A stretch of 21,335 nucleotides of DNA from Holosporales bacterium (GTDB taxonomy: Bacteria > Pseudomonadota > Alphaproteobacteria > BNTO01): assembly GCA_031273545.1 (NCBI GenBank), contig JAISRQ010000034.1:1-21335 (forward strand), in the 5' to 3' direction. Positions within the stretch are counted from its first letter, which is position 1, and the number at the start of each line of letters is the position of its first letter. The notes below the pieces were generated by a model. That model was given only the letters and a program-made list of their open reading frames with translations. It made no database searches and was not told the DNA's origin. Shown here one piece after another: positions 1 to 8,700 of the stretch. The position numbers were made by a program, and so were the translations under genes.

Positions 1-2
1 AC

Positions 3-767
3 AAGAGTATTATTACCGACCTGCCAGATAAAATTGAAAATAATCGCTATTGTTCATTAACGGCGGAACAAGCGGCGTTGTACCAGGAAACGGTAAACCA
101 AGTCCTCCGTAAGCTTGACGATATGAAGGATGACATCGCGCGTAAAGGGGTGATTTTGAGCTTAATAAATTCGTTGAAGCAAATCTGCAACCACCCTGCG
201 CAATTTGGAAAACTAAAGACGGCGACGATAGAGCAATCCGGAAAGATGGAGATGCTTGTAGAAATAATGTCCGAAATAGACGAGTCTTCCGCAGAAAAAT
301 CCTTAATATTCACCCAATATACGGAAATGGGAGATATTCTTGTGAAGCTGCTTAGCGAGAAATTTGGGCAACATATTCCGTTTTTGCATGGTGGTCTGTC
401 TAGGACTGCGCGAGACGAAATGGTGCAGAGTTTTCAGACACGCTCTAATGTGAGGACGCTGATTGTTTCCTTGAAAGCTGGCGGCACAGGGTTGAACTTG
501 ACGGCAGCAAATCATGTGATTCACTACGACCTGTGGTGGAATCCGGCGGTAGAGGCGCAGGCAACGGACCGTGCGTACCGTATTGGGCAGACTCGCAATG
601 TTATGGTGCACAGATTTTTGACGACGGGAACGTTTGAAGAACGCATATACGAAATGATCCAGAGCAAGCGCGAGTTGGCGAATTTAACTGTGGGGACAGG
701 GGAGAGCTGGATTACGGAGATGTCGACGGAACAGCTGCACGGGCTGGTCGCGCTGCGGAATGAGTGA
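3..767 (+). CDS. SNF2/RapA-family DEAD-like helicase, C-terminal part (5' truncated by window)
   Basis: The reading frame is open from the first bases of the window, so only the C-terminal ~254 residues are present and the true start lies upstream. Helicase C-terminal motifs are visible. The segment KQICNHP is typical of SNF2 proteins between the two RecA lobes. It is followed by SLIFTQYTEMGDIL (motif IV region), LKAGGTGLNLTAANHV (motif V) and QATDRAYRIGQ (motif VI with the arginine finger), then FEERIYEMIQSKREL. Family knowledge: bacterial Swi2/Snf2 ATPases translocate on DNA and remodel protein-DNA complexes, for example polymerase recycling by RapA-like members. Which subgroup this belongs to cannot be told without the N-terminus. 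Downstream comes a 360-base gap with a GC-rich stem-loop, then the proline tRNAs. The family is secure; the exact role is unknown. Confidence 0.93.
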   Translation, partial: KSIITDLPDKIENNRYCSLTAEQAALYQETVNQVLRKLDDMKDDIARKGVILSLINSLKQICNHPAQFGKLKTATIEQSGKMEMLVEIMSEIDESSAEKSLIFTQYTEMGDILVKLLSEKFGQHIPFLHGGLSRTARDEMVQSFQTRSNVRTLIVSLKAGGTGLNLTAANHVIHYDLWWNPAVEAQATDRAYRIGQTRNVMVHRFLTTGTFEERIYEMIQSKRELANLTVGTGESWITEMSTEQLHGLVALRNE

Positions 768-862
768 AGGAATGACCGCCACAGATACCTACACTAAATC
801 ATTCCGAATTTGAAGTTTCAGCAGGAGATCTAATTGTTGGATTAGAAAATTCTCCAGAGAAG

Positions 863-889
863 AGGAGGGGAACACTTTGCCCCCCTCCT
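863..889. other. GC-rich stem-loop after the helicase gene
   Basis: An 8-bp perfect stem pairs AGGAGGGG (863-870) with CCCCTCCT (882-889) around an 11-nt loop, about 95 bases after the helicase stop. It could end helicase transcription. However, the bases after it on the + strand are CGTAAAAAAA rather than a T-run, and there is no T-run after it on the other strand either. It is therefore not a canonical intrinsic terminator. Confidence 0.35.
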
Positions 890-934
890 GCGTAAAAAAA
901 TCCGTCAATAAAACATAATAACATCATAACCTAC

Positions 935-997
935 AAACCCGACGTCTCGTATTGGGCAGAGTAGCAACTCCTGGTCCGCAATATTTGGTACCCCCAA
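935..997 (+). repeat. Palindromic repeat family, half copy (right arm)
   Basis: CTGGTCCGCAATATTTGG at 971-988, followed by TACCCCC, matches the right arm of the repeats at 18947-19029 and 11930-11980. The left arm is not recognisable here; the stretch from 935 is only loosely like the middle of other copies. Confidence 0.5.
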
Positions 998-1089
998 GTA
1001 TACATGCAAATACTGACATCGTTTTGGAGTCCACTTTACTCATCAACGTATCAAAAACGAAAACATGGCCAACTCTTCTAGATACGTGA

Positions 1090-1119
1090 TTGACTGCGTT
1101 TGCCAAGCTGTTATACACT
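1090..1119 (+). promoter_or_regulatory. Sigma-70-type promoter for the tRNA-Pro cluster
   Basis: A -35 box TTGACT (1090-1095; 5 of 6 to consensus) is followed after 16 bases by TATACA (1112-1117), or after 18 bases by TACACT (1114-1119). Initiation would fall at about 1122-1127, directly at the first tRNA (1128). This is the usual layout for a stable-RNA promoter. Confidence 0.55.
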
Positions 1120-1127
1120 GTCAATGA

Positions 1128-1201
1128 CGGGAAGTAGCGTAGCCTGGTATCGCGTCTGCTTTGGGTGCAGGAGGCCGGAGGTTCGAATCCTCTCTTCCCG
1201 A
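1128..1201 (+). tRNA. tRNA-Pro (anticodon UGG), no encoded CCA
   Basis: The cloverleaf folds as acceptor CGGGAAG/CTTCCCG, anticodon arm TCTGC-TTTGGGT-GCAGG with TGG at 1162-1164, and T-arm GGAGG-TTCGAAT-CCTCT. The discriminator base is A1201. UGG is the proline isoacceptor able to read several proline codons by wobble. Unlike its two neighbours it has no genomic CCA (ACGT follows the acceptor), so CCA-adding enzyme would be needed. The last D-stem pair (13-22) is T-T. It is the first of three proline tRNAs and sits right after a good promoter. Confidence 0.93.
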
Positions 1202-1312
1202 CGTTGCTGATTTTTTGTTTTTGATAAACAGAAGTTTGTGGTGGGTTTGTAATTTCGGCTGTTAGTCGTGATTTTTAGCGTTTATTGTGTACGAAAGTGC
1301 AAGTTTATATAG

Positions 1313-1390
1313 CGGGGAATAGCGCAGCCTGGTTAGCGCGCCTGTCTCGGGTGCAGGAGGTCGGAGGTTCAAATCCTCTTTCCCCGACCA
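1313..1390 (+). tRNA. tRNA-Pro (anticodon CGG)
   Basis: The acceptor is CGGGGAA/TTCCCCG, the D-stem GCGC/GCGC and the anticodon arm CCTGT-CTCGGGT-GCAGG with CGG at 1348-1350. The T-arm is GGAGG-TTCAAAT-CCTCT. It has encoded CCA at 1388-1390. It reads CCG codons. It is separated from the first tRNA by 111 bases with no clear promoter or terminator, so co-transcription and processing is likely. Confidence 0.95.
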
Positions 1391-1448
1391 GCTTTTGGTC
1401 GTGAGAGTGTTTTTGTATGCATGTGGCGTTTTTTGGCATATTTTTTTT

Positions 1449-1525
1449 CGGGAAGTGGCGCAGCCTGGTAGCGCATCTGCATGGGGTGCAGGGGGCCGGA
1501 GGTTCAAATCCTCTCTTCCCGACCA
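1449..1525 (+). tRNA. tRNA-Pro (anticodon GGG)
   Basis: The acceptor is CGGGAAG/CTTCCCG, the D-stem GCGC/GCGC and the anticodon arm TCTGC-ATGGGGT-GCAGG with GGG at 1483-1485. The T-arm is GGAGG-TTCAAAT-CCTCT and CCA is encoded at 1523-1525. It reads CCC and CCU. It is preceded directly by eight T residues (1441-1448). With the first two genes it completes the proline isoacceptor set in under 400 bases. Confidence 0.95.
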
Positions 1526-1560
1526 ACGTTACAGTTAGGTCGAATTCAAAATATATACCA

Positions 1561-1642
1561 GGGCTCCCAAATATTGCTGACAAAAAACTGGACAGTCTTG
1601 AATATTTGTTCTCCTCCCAACTCCATATTTTTTTGGGAGGTT
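1561..1642 (+). repeat. Palindromic repeat family, copy upstream of the MBL-fold hydrolase
   Basis: The left arm CTCCCAAATATTGCTGAC (1564-1581) matches the copy at 21171-21252. The right side ends in TTTGGGAG (1632-1639), which can pair with CTCCCAAA (1564-1571). A competing 8-bp stem pairs CCTCCCAA (1613-1620) with TTGGGAGG (1633-1640). It lies 40 bases before the next gene's start and may form part of its mRNA leader. Confidence 0.55.
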
Positions 1643-1681
1643 TGTATAGACCCGGATTTTGCATTTGATACTGTAGCCACA

Positions 1682-2749
1682 ATGTCCATTATTAAGTTGC
1701 TCCCAATCTGTATTTTTTTGCCAGTTTTGGCATATTTTTTTCACCCTAAGTTCGGTTGCGACCCTAAAGGGAAACGCCTAGAAAGGATAAAGCTTTCGCG
1801 CAACTATAAAAACGACCGGTTCGTCAATATACAACCGTTTGTCGTAACACAAAAACGCCCCGTTTTAAAAACCCTGTGTAAGTTAATAAAAAGACGAACG
1901 AAATGTGACGTAGTTATTCCGTCGACAAAAACGGATTTGGGTGCGCTGGATTTAAGCGAAAACGTTTTGGTCTGGTTCGGACATTCATCCTACTTCATCC
2001 AAATTTCCCAAAAGCGCATAATCGTCGACCCAGTATTAAGCAAAGTATCATCCCCTATTCCGTGTTTTCCTCAAGCATTTCAAGGGTCAACTGTGTATAA
2101 GCCGAATGATATTCCGCATGTAGACTATGTCATTATTACGCATGATCATTGGGACCACCTTGATTACAGAACGATAACAAAGCTTAATTTTGGTAAAATC
2201 ATTTGTCCACTTGGGGTTGGCGCACATCTGGAACGCTTCGGGATACCAGAGCAGAATATAATTGAGATGGATTGGGACGAGTGCATAAACATAGACGACT
2301 TTAAGTTTTATTGCTTGACGACAAGACATTGGTCCCGCAGAGGATCGCACCAAAACAAAACTTTGTGGGCATCATTTTTAGTGGAGGCCCCAAATTCGTT
2401 TAAAACATTTATAGGCGGAGATGGCGGCTATGGCCCTCATTTTTCAGAAATAGGGCGAAAATTTGGAGAAATAGACTTAGCCATACTGGAAAATGGGCAA
2501 TATAACAAAAATTGGACGCAAAATCACATGCACCCACAAGAGGTTGCTCGTGCAGCAGAAGAGTTGAATGCAAAGACGCTGCTTCCTGTGCATTATGCGA
2601 AGTTCTCCCTTTCTACTCATAAATGGAATGAACCTGTGCAACGAATATGTGATATTTCGCGGAACCGAAAATATAGGTTGATTACGCCAATGATCGGGGA
2701 AAAAGTTGAGTTAATGAATAAGGACCAAACCTTTAGCAACTGGTGGTAA
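1682..2749 (+). CDS. MBL-fold metal-dependent hydrolase, NAPE-PLD/UlaG-like
   Basis: This 355-aa protein has an N-terminal hydrophobic segment (residues 4-20, IKLLPICIFLPVLAYFF), suggesting a membrane anchor or signal peptide. The metallo-beta-lactamase motif THDHWDHLD supplies H154, H156, D158 and H159. Further likely ligands are H216 (TRHW), D247 (GGDGGYG) and H304 (LPVHYAKF). The order FGHSSYF...VDPVL...THDHWDHLD...RHWSRRG...TLWASF...HMHPQE is that of the N-acyl-phosphatidylethanolamine phospholipase D-like branch. Phospholipid or another phosphodiester is thus a possible substrate, but this is inference from the family. The frame is open back to 1481 through a tRNA, so ATG 1682 is preferred because it starts the hydrophobic segment; no clear Shine-Dalgarno precedes it. 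Its stop is 8 bases from the convergent giant gene. Confidence 0.9.
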   Translation: MSIIKLLPICIFLPVLAYFFHPKFGCDPKGKRLERIKLSRNYKNDRFVNIQPFVVTQKRPVLKTLCKLIKRRTKCDVVIPSTKTDLGALDLSENVLVWFGHSSYFIQISQKRIIVDPVLSKVSSPIPCFPQAFQGSTVYKPNDIPHVDYVIITHDHWDHLDYRTITKLNFGKIICPLGVGAHLERFGIPEQNIIEMDWDECINIDDFKFYCLTTRHWSRRGSHQNKTLWASFLVEAPNSFKTFIGGDGGYGPHFSEIGRKFGEIDLAILENGQYNKNWTQNHMHPQEVARAAEELNAKTLLPVHYAKFSLSTHKWNEPVQRICDISRNRKYRLITPMIGEKVELMNKDQTFSNWW

Positions 2750-2757
2750 CGGTATTG

Positions 2758-5700
2758 TTATTGCTCCAAACCTGGAAAAACGGGGTGACGCATGGTTTTG
2801 ATATTAGCGGGAGTAAAAATCCTACGGGATAATAACTTAAACATTTCCCGCTCGTCATGACTCATCTGCTCTACCGAGTTAAGCCATTGACTTTGGCTGA
2901 CTCCGTGAATCATTGCTACATTAGTTATATAGGACGACTTATTTGCAAATGTTACTTGCCGATTACTAGATTCGACTTGCCCAAAAATGCTTTGGATAGC
3001 AATAGAGAGATCTGTCATGCGATTACGCAATAGCTTGATTCGCCCGCTTAGTTCGGAAAGTTCACGAAAACAGCTTGCAAAAGCTGGAGCAGCCGACTCC
3101 ATTGCATGCGACAACTTCACAAGTAGGTCGGCAGACGCTCTCGCCTCGAGGAAAATTTGATCTATCGTGTGCGCGTAATCGTAGGAGTCAGCGCCGTCGC
3201 CCTGCCCTGCTTCCCCGCCAGACTCGTTTCCGCCCTGCCCTGCTTCGTCGCCCTGCTGTTTCTGAGCACGTGAATTTCCCATTGTTATAGATTGCAGTAA
3301 CAAGCGCTGCCCTATGTCATACACGCAAGCATCAATGCGTTGGATTTGCCCTGCAATGCCCTCACCCGTTGTATTCACGGTCGCAACATCCCCTTCTGTG
3401 CCCTCTTCTTCTATGCCTCCAACATCAACCTCGCCGACCTCCATGGGCTGGGGCTCACCGTCCAATTCGCTAACAACGTTCCCCAACAGATCGTGAATCT
3501 GCGTCAAAAATGGAACTACGCCGTCAATGCATGCCCCTTCCGTCGCTGCATCAAAAAAAGCTGCTAAATTGCGCACAACGTCATTTATATTCGCCAAAAC
3601 CTCAAGAAAAACAGGAAAAGACTGCGTCTTTACTATTTTGTCCAAGGAAGCCGGTTCAACACCTAAATCTGGGTCCCCCCCTAAATCCGAGTCAGCCCCC
3701 AACGCCTCTGCCTCTAAACCTGGACTAGCCTCTGAACCTGACGCCGCGCCGAGATCCGCCTCAGCCCCAAGCATATCGCGAACCTTAGTCAGGACATCCC
3801 CAACCGCACCAACACTCTCCTCAATATGCCTAGTGCACGCAAGATCCGAATTTAGGATCTGCAATATTTGCTCGATTTGCTGCGCCCTACCGCGAATCAC
3901 AGGTGCCATGTCCTCAAATGAAATGCCAACGTACATGCAAACCGGCCCCTGAGTTATGCTCTCGAGCTCATCACCAATTGACGCATACGACGCCTGCAAC
4001 AGCATAAGCGCCGAGGACAAAGGGTGGTAACAAGTGTCAAGCTTGTGTTGCAGATCTAATATGTTCTGAAGCCAACCATTTACGTTGCACAAACCTGTGC
4101 GCATTTGGTCAATAGAGTCAACCAACGACGTCGCAACAACCGCATTTCCCTGCAAAGACATAAGGCTTTCGGTGTTTACGTTCTCCTTCTCAACGACCGC
4201 CCACAAATTATTTATGTCCTCAGATATTGAAAAGTGCAGGCAAAAATCCAGATGAGTAGATTGCTTAGACCTTATTGTTGATAAGATTTTTGCAATTTTT
4301 TGAGTATTTACCCCCCATTGTGTCAAAAAAGAATCAATATTTGCTGATTTTGAAAAAACAGCCTCAGGAGAGATTTGAGTCAATAGCGAGGAGAATACCG
4401 CGACACTAAATGCTACATTTTTCATTTGTTCTGCAAAACTATATGGACAAAGATCCTTTAATCTTTGTATTGTCTCTTCTATATTCCCGCAAATTCCTTG
4501 CTCAAAAAGTTCACGAATTTCGTTGAATGAGCTAGTTATCCCATACTTATTTTCCCAAGTTGGGTACTTATTAACTAGTACACTTTGCATGGATTTATAT
4601 GCAGAGTTTATCTTTTCTAATATTGGAATAATCCAATAACTCTCTAAAGGATCGTTTAAATCAGAGTTATCCCAATATTGAGCAATGTGGCTGGTGTGCG
4701 CACGAAACGTATCAAATGTTGTGATTATTGATGCTGCATCGTAACTACTTTCGTCCAGTAAACCGTCTCCCGCATCGTAATCCAGTCCAGCGTCCGCGCC
4801 AGCATCTACGCCAGCATCTAGTCCGGCGTCCGCTCCCATAAGTCCCGATAATTCTTTTAAATAACTCAAGTGTACATCAAGCGCATTATTAAGAGAATCA
4901 AGCGCCAAAACTACATTCTGCAAAGATTCGTTCACCTGTAGTTCCGCGAATACGTTGGCGACATTCTCAGCAATTTGGGTTGAATTTTCCGCAATGCCCT
5001 CCCATATTGTTCGCGTAATCTCCGGCATTTTCGTAAGATCCACATCCACCGTATATGTCGACGTTTTTTGCAATGTTTGCGCAATCTTATTTAATTGATA
5101 CGCAAGTTGGGACGAATAGCTGTCTTCAATAAATTTATTTATTTTCCCAACTGCATCAATAAATTGCTGCATTTCACCAACAAACAAACTAAAGCCCAAG
5201 TCCTTATCTTTGCAACCACTACAATTCTTTAAGTTAAGGATATTTTTTACTTCCCCGAAAATCCCTACAAGTGCATTATATATATCAACAAAATCCTTCT
5301 CATTCTCCTCGTTGTACACTACCCCCTGCATAGTCGGCGTCCTGAGCTGCCCTGCAAATAAGTTGATCGCCCCCGAAAGCTTTACGATCTCACCAGGTAA
5401 AGATTGACACGTCGCATTATACGCCTCCGGCACAACCACACGCGCTTCCACCCCCACCTCAGCTGCTCCCATAAGGGCCCGCACAGCAACACTCAGCTCC
5501 TCCATTTTGCTTTCTATCACCGCAAACTCCCCCTGGCTTGACCACGCAATGCACTGCTTTTGCATATTTGTGTTTTGAACAGTTTTCTTTCCAAGCGCTG
5601 AAACTGCGTCCTTTAACCCACACACAGCATTTTTCACTTCTCCAAACGATTTATTTGAAAACAATGTAATAAGGTCACCATTTGAAAGGCCGGATAAACT

Positions 5701-8700
5701 TTGCGCAGCATCCGTCATCTTCGCATATAAGTTCCGCAAAAAATCAACAGTTTGCTCACAACTTTCGCACGACTCAAGTGACAAAATTTTGATGATCAGC
5801 ATGTCAACATTAGCAAGAAATTCTTCGACGCTTTCCTTCGTCATAGAGGAAGCCATATCGGATGCAAAGTTTGCGACTTCGTCCGACAAAATTTTTGAAT
5901 ACGCAATTAAAAAATTTACAGATAACGGAACCCAATGTGGTTGCGTTTGAAATGCATCCACGCACTCACTTAGCCTAAGAAACACCCCCGAAGGAGTGTC
6001 TGGGTCGCCCATCTGGCTCAAGGGTTGAAAAGACGACGCGTGCTGATAGCTAATAGATTGGAACCGCCTATAAATATCCGCCATGACAGCCCCTATGCGA
6101 CGAATCTCGCCTGCCACGCAGGAATCGCGCACAGAATCCACATAACTCGCATCATAGCCAAAAATAAATTCTGCATATGACGGCACTAACTGCGCAAGAA
6201 GCTCATTCAAAATAGCAAAGACAGATTCGTGCACAGCCTCATATTCGTCCCTGGTACCTATGATTTTACTAGTCAATTCTTGGAATTCTTCAACGTTTGC
6301 CTCCCCAAATAGCGAAATAACTTTACTCAATGTTCTAAACAATGTTGCATCTGAAGCTGACGAATTAGCGTCGTAACCACTTCCTATAACTTTTGTAATT
6401 GTAAAACACCAGTGCTTTGACGTAACGTCCGTTAATGACTCTGTAGAAGATAAAAAGAACGATGGGGACGACAACATCCGCATAATCTCATTAAAGCGTC
6501 CATACACAGTAATGTTCTTTAACGATGCATCTGATACATCGTCGTCCGCTCTTCCGATTAATTCTTTTGCAAAATTAAACGACTCCAACGAGGGAAAAGA
6601 TTCCGTGATTTTACGCAACAGCTCCACACCAGAAAGGTACGCAGTATTCGGAACTGCGCGTCCACTTGGGTCAAATATGTCGTGCCCTTGAATCGTCAAA
6701 TAACGAAGGTGTGGTTCTACAAAGAAAACGTGTATAAGCTTCGTTATTTCGTCGTCAAGTTGTTGCAACGACTGTGCATTAGTTTCAAGTAACGCATCTT
6801 TTTCTAGGTTTAGTGATTGTATTTTAAAATAAATGCTGTTGTACAGCGGGACATGTTCAGATTCGAGTAACTGGGCGAAATCCGTAAACTCCCCCTGGGG
6901 AACGCAACTATTTTGAAATAAATTCACTATAATTTCGTCTATGCCACACTTATTTCGTTCGATTAAGGCTGTACTTGCGAATAAACTCATTACTTGCATT
7001 TTTGACTGATAATTTGATAAAAAAGTAGAAAAATGGGAAGTCATTTCGCCCGCGTTCACGGACTCGTCTAAAATACCCGCATTAGTAAGAATTGAGTGTA
7101 TACGCGCGTAAAACCCTTTACAAATGGAGCGACAACTACTCCACATCTGCCCAGGAGTATCGCCCGACGCATACCCTGTTATTCCTGTAACGTTCGCCCG
7201 GTTATTAGTTACCGCGATATCTTTTGATTGTTGAAGTAAACTTTTTCCCTCGCCTAGAATCAACTCTGTGTCGGAAACTAGCTCTTCATACGTTAGCAAA
7301 GATGACATTGTGCCAAATATTTCGTAAATATACGCAATAACATCAATTAACGTATTTATTTTTGCCTTATGCGGTTCGTATGTATTTCCAATAATAGATA
7401 TAAGAGAGGAAAGGTCATCAGCCTTATTCGCAAAATTTTCACAAACCTTGAGCACGTTTTTAGTGATACCCCCACTAAGCTCTGGATTATTTGCGTTATA
7501 GAACATCAGCCGCAAGATTGGCTCCGCCTCAAATAAGCGCAAGCACTTGTTGACGAGCCCGAACATACTGTTGTCTAAGCTGGTGACTGTACCAACAACG
7601 TCCTTAATCCCAGGCAGAGTGTGCGTAACCTTGGTGTGGATTTCGTATATTTTTGATTGTAACGAATTTTCCCCGTGAAACAGTAACGGGTAGAGGAGAC
7701 AAGCATCAACGACGCGCAGAGCGTCAAAATCTTTAGACGTTTGCAAATGCTTTATTAGCCTGTGGATCCGTGAAGATATCGTAAACTTATCCATGTCGTT
7801 ATCCCATGGGTTCCCAATAAAAGAAAACACCTCAGCGTCCTGGTACTGCAATATGTTATACAGGCCACGCAGCTGTGGAAGGATCCAGTTCGTTAAACGC
7901 GCCTCGCAATCCAGATTTATGGAACATCGCGCAAATTCAGCCACATCGTCGCTTTCCGCACCACCACCTTCGCCGCTTTCCGCACCGCCACCCGCGCCGC
8001 TTCCCGCGGCATTACCCCCAAATAAGTGGGCCAAAATCTCCGACGTTAAATTCGGCAACTGTGCCTGATTTCGAAATAGCGTTGGCGCCGTCAGCTTCTT
8101 CAGCAAATTTATGTAGTAAAAGCACGAATTGCCTCCCCCCTCCTCAAAACCAAATGCATCCGAAAAAGAAGCGAAGTCCTCACAGCCTTTCAAATAATAT
8201 ATCGCCCCAAACAATGACGAATTATTCGTATCGCCATATATTCCTATCAGCTTTATAAATTCGTCAATACTCGATTCAAAAAGGGCCGCGTCATCAAATT
8301 CGCCCTCCACCACGCTCAGCCTCCCCAGGATCTCCTCCAAATTTGAAAAAAGCGAAAACCCTGTCCCCCCTTTTTCCCCGATCCACTTCCTTTTGTACGT
8401 CGAAGCAGGACATGTCTCCAGCTCATGTAAAACCGACGCAACGGACCCAAACACTGTTTCGTTCTTTTCTGTGTTCGACGTAGCACCGATGGTGTCTATT
8501 AGGATTTTAAATTTTTCCTTCGCCGAATAACAACGTTGCGCAACTTCGTTAAAAATTGTAAAGAACGTCCGATCCTCGCATGTTTCCGTGTTAAAAGGGG
8601 ACCCAACTTCCCCTAATAGACATGATGACAAAGACGTTTCACCGTCACAGCGCGTCAACCTAACAAAATCAGCAAATTGCTCTAGTGACAAGGGGTGCAT

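Larger units (their letters stand above)
768..1127. other. Non-coding region between helicase and proline tRNAs
   Basis: This gap of 360 bases holds the stem-loop at 863-889, a right half-copy of the palindromic repeat family near 935-997, and a promoter for the tRNA cluster at 1090-1119. No convincing coding region is seen. A 66-codon antisense frame at 924-1124 has no ribosome-binding site and overlaps the tRNA promoter. Confidence 0.6.

Noticed and set aside
924..1124. 66-codon antisense frame before the tRNA cluster
   Set aside because: It covers a repeat half-copy and the tRNA promoter, has no ribosome-binding site, and its sequence is not protein-like.
1416..1448. Possible intrinsic terminator (TATGC...GCATA then eight T) before the third tRNA
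   Set aside because: A 5-bp stem with a 15-nt loop is too weak, and the T-run abuts the tRNA, which seems to need read-through from the first promoter.
1481..1681. In-frame N-terminal extension of the MBL-fold protein through a tRNA gene
   Set aside because: The extension would be translated from the GGG proline tRNA and the palindromic repeat. ATG 1682 starts a hydrophobic segment and is the natural start.
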